Assembly (NCBI RefSeq): GCF_001281315.1
Contig: NZ_CP012477.1
Span: 1 to 64,000 of the forward strand
From: Arthrobacter sp. ERGS1:01
GTDB taxonomy: Bacteria > Actinomycetota > Actinomycetes > Actinomycetales > Micrococcaceae
DNA length: 64,000 nt
Direction: 5' to 3'
Positions 42,576 to 51,566 of the stretch are shown one piece after another. Every line of letters starts with the position of its first letter. Position 1 is the stretch's first letter. The translations under genes were made by a program, and so were the position numbers. The notes under the pieces were generated by a model. It did not search any database, had not been told where the DNA came from, and was given only the letters and a program-made list of their open reading frames with translations.

Positions 42576-44063
42576 ATGCAAACGTTTCGCCACACCACCG
42601 CACTCCCTTTCCCGCGCAAGGACGTGTTCGCCTGGTTTACCCGGCCCGGCGCACTGGTGCGGCTCTCGCCGTCGTTCTTTGGAACGGTGCTGTCCGAACC
42701 CAGCAACGGCATTAACCCCGGTTCGACGGCGTCCCTGGGAGTGGGAGCCCCGGGCGGGCTTGGCATGTGGTTGGGTGCGGTGTCCGGAACAGTGCAGGGG
42801 GTCCTGCCCGGGCGGCTGCGTGCCGGCGGCGTGGTGCGGGCGCAGCTGCGTTGGGATGCCCTGCACACCGAACTTGTGCCGGGGGAGGCGTTCACCGATG
42901 TGATGACCAACGGGCCGCTGACCAATTGGACGCACCGGCACAGCTTCGCCGACGGCCCGGTGGAGGGCAGCACCGTCATGACGGACACCGTGAGCTACCA
43001 GTTGCCGCCCGTGCCTCCGCGAGGCGCAGTGGAGCGGCGTTTCGCGGCCGAGTTGGAGCGCATGTTCGCGTTCCGGGCACGCCAGCTCGAGGGTGATCTG
43101 GGCTTTCACGCCGCGCATTCCGGCAAGGCCATGACCATTGGCGTCACGGGAGCCAACGGACTGATCGGCTCCCAGCTGTGCGCGCTGCTCACCGGCGGCG
43201 GACATACCGTACTTAAACTGGTGCGGCGCGCCCCACGGGACGCCGGCGAAATCTTCTGGGATCCGGCCGCGGGAACCCTTGACGCGCAGGCCCTGGCCGC
43301 ATGCGACGTGGTCATCAACCTGGCGGGGCACACGATCGGCGGCCGGTTTACGGCCAAAACCAAGGACCTGATCTACCGCAGCAGAATCCAGGGCACGGCC
43401 CTGCTGGCCGACAAGCTGGCGCAGCTGGCCTCCGACGGCGTGGACCGCACGCTCGTCAACGGCTCGGCCGTCGGCTACTACGGCGCGACGCCCCATGCCG
43501 CACCGGAAAGCACGGGACAGCGCGTTTCCCGGGCCCTTGTGGAAACCGATCCGCCCGGCACGGACTTTTTAGCACAAGTGTGCAATGACTGGGAGGCGGC
43601 CTGCCGACCCGCCGCCGACGCCGGGCTCCGCGTGGTCACCGTCCGTACCGGGGTGGTCCAGTCCGTGGCCGGCGGCGTGCTCCAACGCCTCCTGCCGCTC
43701 TACCTTGCGGGCGTGGGCGGGCCGATCGGCAAGGAAGCGTGGCAGAGCTGGATCGGCATCGACGACATCGCGGGGATCTTTGCCCACGCGGCGCTGTCCG
43801 CCGGCGTGGAGGGTCCCGTCAACGCCGTGGCCCCACACCCCGTCACCGCCGAACAGTATGCGCACACGCTTGGATCGGTCCTGCACCGGCCGTCCGCCGT
43901 CAAGGTGCCCGCAGTTGGCCCCAGGCTGCTGTTGGGACGCCAGGGCGCACAGGAGCTGGCGCTCGCCGACCAGCGGGTTTCCGCGGCGAAAATCCAGGCC
44001 GCCGGCTACCAGTTCCGGCACGAGACCCTTGACGCTGCCCTGCGACACATTGTGGGGGCCTGA
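42576..44063 (+). CDS. TIGR01777 NAD(P)-binding epimerase with N-terminal SRPBCC domain
   Basis: This protein of about 495 residues has an N-terminal START/SRPBCC-like domain (1-160, FRHTTALPFPRKDVFAWF and WTHRHSFADGP). A Rossmann-fold short-chain dehydrogenase of the TIGR01777/DUF1731 type follows (GVTGANGLIGSQL, INLAGHTIGGRF, GSAVGYYG) and ends with the DUF1731 tail (PAVGPRLLLGRQGAQELALADQRV). Two-domain fusions of this kind are common in actinobacteria. The reaction is unknown. ATG at 42576 has GGAG upstream; earlier starts lack family sequence. Confidence 0.9.
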   Translation: MQTFRHTTALPFPRKDVFAWFTRPGALVRLSPSFFGTVLSEPSNGINPGSTASLGVGAPGGLGMWLGAVSGTVQGVLPGRLRAGGVVRAQLRWDALHTELVPGEAFTDVMTNGPLTNWTHRHSFADGPVEGSTVMTDTVSYQLPPVPPRGAVERRFAAELERMFAFRARQLEGDLGFHAAHSGKAMTIGVTGANGLIGSQLCALLTGGGHTVLKLVRRAPRDAGEIFWDPAAGTLDAQALAACDVVINLAGHTIGGRFTAKTKDLIYRSRIQGTALLADKLAQLASDGVDRTLVNGSAVGYYGATPHAAPESTGQRVSRALVETDPPGTDFLAQVCNDWEAACRPAADAGLRVVTVRTGVVQSVAGGVLQRLLPLYLAGVGGPIGKEAWQSWIGIDDIAGIFAHAALSAGVEGPVNAVAPHPVTAEQYAHTLGSVLHRPSAVKVPAVGPRLLLGRQGAQELALADQRVSAAKIQAAGYQFRHETLDAALRHIVGA

Positions 44064-44238
44064 TCCCGGCTGCTCCCGGTCGACTCCGGCCCCGTGCCCG
44101 CGGAAGCTCCTCGACTCATGTGTGTCTTTTTCATTCTCATATGAGCGCGGCCGTGCCGGATTGACCGTACGATGAGGGGCAAACGCGCCGCGCCGTCAGT
44201 GGTTCCGGACTGGCCAAACGACTGATTTGAGACTGAGC

Positions 44239-45639
44239 ATGACAAAACGACGCATCGTTGCGGGCATCGATTCCTCAACCCAAAGCTGCAAGGTGGTCCG
44301 CGTCGACGCGGAAACCGGCGAAATCCTGGGTACACAGTCCGCACCCCACCCCGACGGGACCTCGATTGACCCGGCCCGCTGGTGGGAGGCACTTGAGCAG
44401 GCCGGCGGAACCCGACTCGACGACGTCGAGGCCGTCTCCGTCAGCGCCCAGCAACACGGCATGGTGGCCCTGGACGACGACGACCGGCCAGTCCATGATG
44501 CCCTCCTGTGGAACGATGTCCGCAGCGCCCCGCAGGCGGACGCCCTGCGAGAGCACTTTGGCGCCGACTTTTGGGCCCGGGAGATCGGCGTGGTGCCCGT
44601 CTCCTCCTTCACCATCACCAAGCTGGCGTGGCTTGCGGAAAACCATCCTGAACTGGCCGGTAGGGTGCGGCGAGTCATGCTTCCGCACGACTGGCTGTCC
44701 TGGCGCCTCGGTGGGCAGGCGCACGCACCCGTCACGGACCGCAGCGACGCCTCCGGCACCGGATACTACTCCGTCCCGGAGAACCGGTACCGCACCGAGC
44801 TGCTCGAGCACGCCTTTGGCCGCGTCCCCGAGCTTCCACGGATTATCGGACCCTCGGAGGTGGCCGGGACGACCCCGTCCGGGTGCCTGATCGGGGCCGG
44901 CTGCGGCGACAACGCCGGGGCCGCCCTTGGCTTGGGCCTGGCGCCCGGGGAGGTGGTGGTGTCGGTGGGAACCAGCGGCGCCGTGTTTGCCTCCACGGAC
45001 CGAAATATTGCCGACCCCTCGGGCGCGATCGCCGGTTTTGCCGACGCGACAGGGCGCAACCTTCCGCTCCTGGCCACGATCAACGGTGCCCGGATCCTCT
45101 CCTCGAACGCCGATCTGCTGGGCGTGGACCTTGCGGAGTTTGACCGGCTTGCCTCCAGTGGTGCGCCCGATGCCGGCGGCCTGACCATGGTGCCGTACTT
45201 CGACGGCGAACGCACACCCAACCTGCCCCACGCAACGGGAAGCCTGGTGGGCATGACCCGGGCGCAGCTCACCCGCGAAAACCTGGCCAGGTCCGCCGTG
45301 CTGGGCCTGCTGTGCGTCCTGGCCGACGCCCTGGATGCGCTGCGGGCCACCGGTGTTGCCGTGGAACGTGTGCTGTTGATTGGTGGCGGCTCCAAATCGG
45401 CGTCGTTGCGGGAGGCCGCGGCCGACATCTTCCGGGCGGAGATCCTCATCCCCCAGGCGGGGGAGTACGTGGCGCTCGGTGCCGCCCGGCAGGCGGCCTG
45501 GGCGCTGTCCGGAAGCCAGGAACCCCCAGTCTGGGAACGCCATGTTGAGCGGATCCTGGAACCATCCGCGTCACCGGAGTGGGCTCAGACGGTCAGGGGC
45601 CGGTTCGCCGACGCCCGCCTGAACATTTACAGCGCATAG
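44239..45639 (+). CDS. xylB: Xylulokinase (FGGY family)
   Basis: This 466-residue sugar kinase converts D-xylulose to xylulose 5-phosphate. N-terminal GIDSSTQSCK (phosphate 1), the substrate-loop SAQQHGMVALDDDDRPVHDALLWND, SDASGTGYYSV, ACGDN-like GAGCGDNAGAALG (phosphate 2) and LLIGGGSKSASLR (adenosine site) are present. The pattern fits xylulokinase better than glycerol or gluconate kinase. No isomerase or transporter lies beside it, so it is a stand-alone gene. The ATG at 44239 is preferred over one 12 bases earlier by alignment to the family. Confidence 0.88.
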   Translation: MTKRRIVAGIDSSTQSCKVVRVDAETGEILGTQSAPHPDGTSIDPARWWEALEQAGGTRLDDVEAVSVSAQQHGMVALDDDDRPVHDALLWNDVRSAPQADALREHFGADFWAREIGVVPVSSFTITKLAWLAENHPELAGRVRRVMLPHDWLSWRLGGQAHAPVTDRSDASGTGYYSVPENRYRTELLEHAFGRVPELPRIIGPSEVAGTTPSGCLIGAGCGDNAGAALGLGLAPGEVVVSVGTSGAVFASTDRNIADPSGAIAGFADATGRNLPLLATINGARILSSNADLLGVDLAEFDRLASSGAPDAGGLTMVPYFDGERTPNLPHATGSLVGMTRAQLTRENLARSAVLGLLCVLADALDALRATGVAVERVLLIGGGSKSASLREAAADIFRAEILIPQAGEYVALGAARQAAWALSGSQEPPVWERHVERILEPSASPEWAQTVRGRFADARLNIYSA

Positions 45640-45648
45640 TCCGGCCGG

Positions 45649-46536
45649 CTACCCGAGGGCGCCGGCCGCCGTCGTCGTGACGGCGGTGCTGAGAACATCG
45701 AGTGCGATCGACTGGATTTTCCACCGCTGCCAGTACAACGGCATGGCGGTGACATGGCCGGGCACAAGTTCGCGCAGCCGGCCCGTGCGGAGCCCGTCAC
45801 CGCAGTGCGCCTCGGGCATGAGGCCCCAGCCCAGGCCCAGGCCCACCGCCTGGGCAAATTGGATGGTGTCCGGGATGAAATGTTGCGGCCCGGCCAGGGT
45901 GCTGCCCGTGGCGGAGGCGAAAAAGTTGCCCTGGAGCGTGTCGGTGCGGTCGAACTGGATCGCCGGCGCCAAAGCAAGGCCTTCCGGCGTGAACCCGGTC
46001 GGGAACCAACGTGCCATGAAGTCCGCGGAGGCCACAGCGCGGTAGCGCAGGGAGCCGAGCGGCACCACGGAGCAACCCTGCACGGCGTCCGGGGAGGCCG
46101 TGACGGCGGCCATGACCTGGCCGGTGCGCAGGAGTCCGGCAGAGTGCTGTTCATCCTCGCGCAACACCTCAAAGGTGAGCTGCGCGTCCGCGGGAACTGC
46201 TGCCAGGGCGGCAACAAACCAGGTGGACAAGGAATCGGCGTTGACTGCCAGGGGGATTGGCGCGCCGCCCGCGCCCGCAATGCCCAGCTCGGCGGCGGCG
46301 TCGGCCTCCAACTGGCGCAGCTGCCGGGCTAGTTTGTGCACAATAACGCCGGCCGGGGTGACCGTCACCGGCGAGGTGCGCTGCAGCAGCACCTGGCCGG
46401 CTGCCTGCTCCATGGCCTTGATGCGCTGCGAAACAGCCGACGCCGTGACGTGCAGCTGCCCGGCCGCCGCCTCGAAAGTGCCCAGCTCCAGGACGGTGAG
46501 GAAGGTGCGGAGCTGCTCCGTCTGCAGATTCATCAT
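45649..46536 (-). CDS. lysG: LysG/ArgP-type LysR regulator of the lysine/arginine exporter
   Basis: This 295-residue LysR protein of the ArgP/LysG group has an N-terminal helix-turn-helix (FEAAAGQLHVTASAVSQRIKAMEQAAGQVLL) and an effector domain with LAVNADSLSTWF, a signature of this group. It is divergent from the LysE exporter gene, the classic Corynebacterium arrangement. There LysG senses Lys, Arg or His and switches on lysE. The shared gap holds an inverted repeat at 46548-46570. Confidence 0.9.
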   Translation of the reverse strand: MMNLQTEQLRTFLTVLELGTFEAAAGQLHVTASAVSQRIKAMEQAAGQVLLQRTSPVTVTPAGVIVHKLARQLRQLEADAAAELGIAGAGGAPIPLAVNADSLSTWFVAALAAVPADAQLTFEVLREDEQHSAGLLRTGQVMAAVTASPDAVQGCSVVPLGSLRYRAVASADFMARWFPTGFTPEGLALAPAIQFDRTDTLQGNFFASATGSTLAGPQHFIPDTIQFAQAVGLGLGWGLMPEAHCGDGLRTGRLRELVPGHVTAMPLYWQRWKIQSIALDVLSTAVTTTAAGALG

Positions 46537-46547
46537 TAGATTTCCTT

Positions 46548-46570
46548 AGCTATCATCAAAATAATTAGCT
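46548..46570. promoter_or_regulatory. Candidate LysG operator
   Basis: The inverted repeat AGCTA-N13-TAGCT lies in an A/T-rich stretch of an otherwise G+C-rich divergent gap between lysG and lysE. The shape fits a LysR-type activation site. Confidence 0.45.
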
Positions 46571-46579
46571 GTACTGTCT

Positions 46580-47227
46580 ATGCGAAGCCTAGTAGTTTCA
46601 ATGCTTGTGACACCACTGGACATTCTCCCCACAGCCGCCACCGGACTCGGTGCAGGGCTTGCCCTCATCATCGCGATCGGCGCGCAAAATGCCTTTGTGC
46701 TGCGCCAGGGCATTCGTGGCGAACACGTGGGACTCGTGGTCCTGGTGTGCATGGTCAGCGACGCCGTCCTCATCGCGGCCGGAATCTTCGGCATTGGCGA
46801 GGTCATCAAGGCCGTGCCGGCCGTCGTCGTCGCCATCCGGCTCGCCGGGGCAGCGTTCCTGCTGGCCTATGCCGCGCTCGCCGCCAAGCGGGCCGTGCGA
46901 CCGGGCGCGCTGACCGAAGGGCAGCAGCAGGGTGCGCTGAGCCGCCGCGCCGTGCTAGCCACCGTGCTGACGCTCACCTGGCTCAACCCGCACGTGTACC
47001 TGGACACCGTGCTCCTGCTGGGCACCCTCGCCAACCAGCACGGCGAACTGCGTTGGTGGTTTGGCGCCGGCGCCGCACTGGGCAGCGTGATCTGGTTCAG
47101 CGCCCTGGGCTTCGGAGCCCGGCTCCTGCGCCCGGTCTTCGCCAAACCGGGAGCCTGGCGGGTGCTCGACGCCCTGATCGCCGTGGTCATGGCGCTGCTG
47201 GGGATAAAAATGGCCCTGGGCGTGTAA
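46580..47227 (+). CDS. lysE: LysE-type basic amino acid exporter
   Basis: This 215-residue membrane exporter of the LysE superfamily has about six hydrophobic helices, the family start GAGLALIIAIGAQNAFVLRQG, and TLTWLNPHVYLDTVLLLG in the middle. It pumps out excess lysine and arginine when LysG is activated. The start is uncertain: 46580 gives a longer head, while ATG at 46601 also fits. Neither has a clear ribosome binding site. Confidence 0.9.
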   Translation: MRSLVVSMLVTPLDILPTAATGLGAGLALIIAIGAQNAFVLRQGIRGEHVGLVVLVCMVSDAVLIAAGIFGIGEVIKAVPAVVVAIRLAGAAFLLAYAALAAKRAVRPGALTEGQQQGALSRRAVLATVLTLTWLNPHVYLDTVLLLGTLANQHGELRWWFGAGAALGSVIWFSALGFGARLLRPVFAKPGAWRVLDALIAVVMALLGIKMALGV

Positions 47228-47232
47228 GGGCC

Positions 47233-47640
47233 CTAAATGAAGTCCATCTCCACGTGCAGGAACGCCTCGGCCGCCGCGATCGCGGCGGCAAAGGCCTCCT
47301 CCTCGGTGGGTGACTTCTTCGGACTCCGGGTAAACCACTCGTGGGTTTCCATATGGACCTTGGTGAACCCGCCGCCGGGCGGCGCGTAAAACACGGCAAA
47401 CCGCTGCACGGGCCACTCAGGCCCCGTCTCCAGAGCCACCAAGAGCGCCGATTGGAGCGCGGGGTTGTACCACTGGGCTATGGGGCGGCGGCGGTCCTGG
47501 TCAAAAAGTCCCGACGCGTACCGGGAAGCCGGCGACGGCCCCATTTGAGCACGCAACCGCTCCCACCACAGGGGCAGGATCTCGCTGTCGTGGCGCATCC
47601 ACACTGCCGGAACAACCGGCGGCTTGTTATGTAGACTCAC
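47233..47640 (-). CDS. Conserved hypothetical protein (135 aa)
   Basis: I do not recognise the family. It is a soluble, Trp-rich N-terminal half (WMRHDSEILPLWWERLRAQ) with no membrane helix or signal. The C-terminal part is acidic (TEEEAFAAAIAAAEAFLHVEMDF). It starts at a GTG. The stop is six bases from the convergent lysE stop. The codon use and third-position G+C look like a real gene. Confidence 0.6.
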   Translation of the reverse strand: MSLHNKPPVVPAVWMRHDSEILPLWWERLRAQMGPSPASRYASGLFDQDRRRPIAQWYNPALQSALLVALETGPEWPVQRFAVFYAPPGGGFTKVHMETHEWFTRSPKKSPTEEEAFAAAIAAAEAFLHVEMDFI

Positions 47641-47714
47641 ACTTTTATTTTAGCCATCGGCGGCCCAGTTGCCAGAGCTTTGACGGAACCCCCAGACGCT
47701 ACACAGGAAACCCC

Positions 47715-48803
47715 CTACTCGCAGCCGATCCCGTCGCCGTCGCGGTCCAGTTTGGTGCTGTAGCCGGGCTGGCCGGCAAGGATGGGAGCCTTGCCGGCCG
47801 CCCTGACGGCGGCACAGTTGGCGTAGACGACACCCTGGTCCGCTGCGGCGGGTGCCGCGGACGCCGCGGGCGGCACCGGCACGGGCTTCCTGGCCGCCGG
47901 GGACGGAGCCGCGGACGGTGCGGCGGGCGCCTTGGCCGGCACCGCAGCCGGGGTCTTCACGATCGTTTTGGCCGGTGTCTTGGCCGGGGCGCAGTCCTTC
48001 AGGACCGCGGCCATGGCATCGTGCTCCCCGGCGGTGACCCAAAGGCTGTAGGCAGCCTTGACGGAGACTTGCCGAGCCACGTAGTCGCAGCGGTATGCCT
48101 TGTTCGGCGGCAGCCAGGTGGCGGCGTCGCCGTCGCTCTTTTGCTGGTTGGAAGGTCCGTCCACGGCCAACAGGTTCGCGGGATCGTTGGCCAGGGCCAG
48201 CCGCGTTGCCGCAGTCAGCTTTTGTGCACCCTTTTGCCAGGCGTCGCTGAGGGCCACCACATGGTCGATTTGCACGGCCGAACTGGTGGCGCCGCGGGTG
48301 AAATGGATGGTGGTGGCCGTGTAGGGATCGGCCAACACGCCCGTGAGCACAATGCAACCGTGCGTGCCGGGCTTGAACGTGGTGGCCGTCAGGTCCCGGT
48401 TGAGGATGTCATTGCGGGTGTCGCAGCCGTTCTTGTCCACATCGGTCCATGCCGCACCAAATTCGCTGCGGCTGTACCCCGTTTTCGGGGCGCGGCCCTT
48501 CACCGGAAGCGTGGCCAGGGTGTCCAGGGCCTTCGCGGCAAATGCCGGTGCCGGGGAGACCGCGGTGCGGGAGGGCGTGGACGTGGCCGCGGGACGGGTG
48601 GGCGCGGGCTTTGCGCCGGCCGTTGCCTTTGCGCCGGTGGTTGCCGGGATGGACGACGCCGGCGCCGCCACTGCGGCCGCCTCGAGTTTCTCAGGTGTGG
48701 AGGTTCCCCCGCAGGCCGTGGTCACCAGCAGGACGGAAGCAAGGACGGTGCCCAGGATGAAATCAGTGGTGCCCAACGGGCGGGTGGTGCGGTGCGAAGC
48801 CAA
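47715..48803 (-). CDS. HNH-nuclease (DUF1524) lipoprotein with a C-terminal excalibur domain
   Basis: This 362-residue predicted exported protein has a lipoprotein signal (hydrophobic core, then LVTTAC with the acyl Cys at about residue 32). A low-complexity Ala/Pro/Thr linker leads to an HNH/DUF1524 nuclease-like domain (about 100-255, with VQIDHVVALSDAW and DPANLLAVDGPSNQQKSD). A second Ala/Pro linker follows, and then a calcium-binding excalibur domain with the DRDGDGIGCE motif at the very end. The combination is common on actinobacterial surfaces. A role in extracellular DNA degradation is likely but not shown. Confidence 0.88.
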   Translation of the reverse strand: MASHRTTRPLGTTDFILGTVLASVLLVTTACGGTSTPEKLEAAAVAAPASSIPATTGAKATAGAKPAPTRPAATSTPSRTAVSPAPAFAAKALDTLATLPVKGRAPKTGYSRSEFGAAWTDVDKNGCDTRNDILNRDLTATTFKPGTHGCIVLTGVLADPYTATTIHFTRGATSSAVQIDHVVALSDAWQKGAQKLTAATRLALANDPANLLAVDGPSNQQKSDGDAATWLPPNKAYRCDYVARQVSVKAAYSLWVTAGEHDAMAAVLKDCAPAKTPAKTIVKTPAAVPAKAPAAPSAAPSPAARKPVPVPPAASAAPAAADQGVVYANCAAVRAAGKAPILAGQPGYSTKLDRDGDGIGCE

Positions 48804-48903
48804 GATGAACGTTCTCCAAGGATGGTGCGGGGATGAACCACAAGCCTATCCAAGGGGTGCGACACCAAATGTCGGCAGGCTCAGCCTGCCCTGTGGGTCA
48901 CCC

Positions 48904-50076
48904 CTACATGCCGGCGCCCGCGAAGAGTGGCAACAGCCCCGCGGCCACCAGCAAGAAGATGGTCCCGATGATCGCGGCAGTCCCCATCTGCCACTTTCTC
49001 CGGTGTTCTCCCTTGGGGGTCGTCCTGGCTGTGATGACGGCCGCGACGCACAAGCCAAGAAGGGCCACCCCAAAGGCGCCCGCGCGGGGCCAGCTCGACA
49101 GCGGCATGATGAGGTCGGCACCGTACAGGGCCAACACGAGTGCAGGGACGCCAAAGGCAATGGAAATAACCGCCAGGAGAACGGTGAAACGACTTTGCGC
49201 GTCTGCCTCCCGGGAGCTGGAGATGCTGGCAGCGGATGTCAGCAGGTCTCGAATGGCACTGGACTCGTCGCCCAGCTGGCCTTTCAGTTCCACGCATTGG
49301 CGCATGCCGGCGTCGTGCAGTCGCATCCACGTGGCAGTTTCCGGAGTTGCGGGATCTGCCGGGTTGGTAATGGACGCATCTTGCAGCCGGCGGTATGCGT
49401 GGTAGGCGGGGGAGTCCGTCACATGCACCCAGAGCCCCTCCCGGATGGCTTCCCTGGCCTGATCGGCGGCGCGGCTGCACACAATGTTGAGTTGCAAGAG
49501 CGCTTCCACCACCGAGGTGTGGTCAAGTGATGACGAGTCGGAGCCGCCGCTGGCCACGAGCTGCAATTCAATCTGGTACCGGATTTCACGCAGTTCCGCG
49601 ACGGCGTTTCGGGACGATTCGGCCAATGCTTTGGCGGCCCGGGCTGCACTGTGGTGTTGGTCAGGGTCGTTGTCGTCCCGGTCGTGCGCAAGAACAGGCG
49701 CAAGAACATCCTGCAGGACGCTGTCCATCAGCGGCTCTGCTTCCGGCATAGTGACGCTGACTGAAGTGAACTGGCAGGGGGTCGGCTGTTCCTGCCAGAG
49801 GGCAGCAAACGTTGCCTCCAGCTTTACATCGAGGCTGCTGGCGTGAACCAAAACTCGCATGTTGCCGACCGCAATGACCCTGCGGCCGTCTTTGCCCACC
49901 TGGACCACCAACATCGGGGCCACCCGAAGACCGTCCAACCGACCCGTCGCGTCTGCTGAATCCGTGCCCGCGAGCTCACGCAGCTGGCGGCCGGAAATCC
50001 GGCTCTTGTCCGTTGTCCAGGTCAGTGCGGGCGACGCCGAGGGCCCGCCTGTCGGTACAGCAGAATCTGTCGTCAT
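48904..50076 (-). CDS. Membrane protein of unknown function (390 aa)
   Basis: I do not recognise the family. A large soluble N-terminal part (to about 285) contains predicted helices (SAARAAKALAESSRNAVAELREI). Three C-terminal membrane helices follow (VLLAVISIAFGVPALVLAL, AGAFGVALLGLCVAAVIT, AIIGTIFLLVAAGLLPLF). The layout recalls CorA-like channels, but the GMN motif is absent. It lies about 80 bases downstream of telA in the same direction, so the two may form an operon. The frame is open to 50124; ATG at 50076 looks more natural. Confidence 0.6.
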   Translation of the reverse strand: MTTDSAVPTGGPSASPALTWTTDKSRISGRQLRELAGTDSADATGRLDGLRVAPMLVVQVGKDGRRVIAVGNMRVLVHASSLDVKLEATFAALWQEQPTPCQFTSVSVTMPEAEPLMDSVLQDVLAPVLAHDRDDNDPDQHHSAARAAKALAESSRNAVAELREIRYQIELQLVASGGSDSSSLDHTSVVEALLQLNIVCSRAADQAREAIREGLWVHVTDSPAYHAYRRLQDASITNPADPATPETATWMRLHDAGMRQCVELKGQLGDESSAIRDLLTSAASISSSREADAQSRFTVLLAVISIAFGVPALVLALYGADLIMPLSSWPRAGAFGVALLGLCVAAVITARTTPKGEHRRKWQMGTAAIIGTIFLLVAAGLLPLFAGAGM

Positions 50077-50157
50077 TTCGCCATTCAAACACGACCCCGC
50101 AATGGGCCGGCAATTGTGACCCATGGCAGCCCCGCTGGCTCCGCCGGGGTAAGGACG

Positions 50158-51303
50158 CTAGTCGTCCCCGGTTTTCCGCGACCGCTCCAAGTACGGTTTT
50201 GCGTGCTCGATGCCGTCGGTCAGGGCTCGCACGGTGCCCTCCATGTTGTGGGCCGCCGTGGCCCGGAACGAGTCGATGGCGTCCATGGTGGCGAAGACGT
50301 TGTCGAAGGCCTTTTGCAGCGTCTCCACACTGACTCCCGAGGCGGCCGCCTGCTGGTGGATCCGTACCGTCTGGTCCTTGAGCATCTCGCTGGTCTTGAG
50401 GATCATGTTGTTGGTGGTGGTATTGATGGCGTCGATTTGGTCCAGCACCATCTTTTGGTTGGCCAGCGCCTCCGCGACGATCACCGCCGTCCGCAATGCC
50501 GAGATGGTGGTGGTGTGGGCCCGGTCAACACCCTTGATCAGTTCCAGGTTGTTCTTCCTGACCAGGTCCATTGCGAGGTACCCCTGCACGGACACGGCCA
50601 GCTGGGTCAGGATGTCCTGGTGGCGCTGCCGGATCGGAAACAACACGTCGGCCTGCAGCTGCTGGGCGTGTTCGGTTTCCCCCGCCGCCTGCAGGGCCGC
50701 CACCTTCGCTTCGCAGGCCTCATCGAGCGCTTGCGCGTAGACCGCGGTTTCACTCAGGGCCTGCATGGTCTCCCACAATTTCACCTTTTCACCGGCAAGG
50801 TCGGCATTGTCCTTGCCCAACTCGCTCTGGCCGGCCTTGAGTGAATTGATGATGGCGTCCAGCTGGGTTTGCGCGGATTCGTAGCGCTGGAAATACTTGG
50901 CCACCTTGTTGCCCTTGGGCACGAAGCCAAGGATCTTCCTGCCCGTGCCGAGATCGGCGTTGTTGGGGGTGAGGTCCTCCACCGTGGTCCGCAATTCGTT
51001 GAGCGTCTGGGCCACATGGGCCTGGGCGCTGTTCCCGGTGCGCTTGGCGCCGGAGACCGACGACGTGGTGCGCTCAAGCATGCGGCTGGAGGAATCGGCC
51101 GACGATCGCATCTGGGGCGCCGCCAACGCGGAAATGCCGTCCACCCGGCGGCTGAATTCGGGGCTGCGGGCGTCCAGGGCCGCGATCCCGGCGATGAATT
51201 CCTGCGCCTTGTTGTTGATTTCCACCTGGCGGTCGGCAGGAACGGGGATCATGCCCGGCGCCTGCTTTGGCGTGACGATCTGGGGCGCCTCCGGGGCATT
51301 CAA
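50158..51303 (-). CDS. telA: Toxic anion resistance protein, TelA family (N-terminus probably frameshifted)
   Basis: This helical cytoplasmic protein of the TelA/KlaA tellurite-resistance family is 381 residues as read from a TTG. The family core is clear (KRTGNSAQAHVAQTLNELR, KGNKVAKYFQRYES, FPIRQRHQDILTQL, NNLELIKGVDRAHTTTISALRTAV). The real start is probably ATG at 51407, which has a very good GAGGTGGGG site. It reads MASDTDIEIPLG and then stops. One extra base in the CCCC run at 51378-51381 would join it in frame to LNETGFHHDFSLIPPSDDE and the rest. A one-base assembly deletion is the simplest explanation. Confidence 0.85.
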   Translation of the reverse strand: MNAPEAPQIVTPKQAPGMIPVPADRQVEINNKAQEFIAGIAALDARSPEFSRRVDGISALAAPQMRSSADSSSRMLERTTSSVSGAKRTGNSAQAHVAQTLNELRTTVEDLTPNNADLGTGRKILGFVPKGNKVAKYFQRYESAQTQLDAIINSLKAGQSELGKDNADLAGEKVKLWETMQALSETAVYAQALDEACEAKVAALQAAGETEHAQQLQADVLFPIRQRHQDILTQLAVSVQGYLAMDLVRKNNLELIKGVDRAHTTTISALRTAVIVAEALANQKMVLDQIDAINTTTNNMILKTSEMLKDQTVRIHQQAAASGVSVETLQKAFDNVFATMDAIDSFRATAAHNMEGTVRALTDGIEHAKPYLERSRKTGDD

Positions 51304-51566
51304 GACCAGGGCGATCTCGTCGTCGGACGGCGGGATGAGGGAGAAGTCATGGTGGAAACCAGTTTCGTTTAGCCCAAGGGGATCTCAATATCGGTGTCAC
51401 TTGCCATGGTGCCCCACCTCGGCGGATTTGTCGCCACCGAATTGCCGGTGGCGGCCTGGGGAAGCGATAAACGCGACGCCGACTGCCCCGTGTGAACCGC
51501 GGCACGTTTGGCCGGATCGCCGGGATTTTGGGTTCGCCGGCAGGCGCGGGGCCTAAACTGTCCAGC

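Noticed and set aside
42378..43496. Minus-strand frame of 372 codons opposite acylphosphatase and the epimerase
   Set aside because: It is antisense to two well-supported genes and its composition is rich in His, Gln and Arg, as expected of a shadow.
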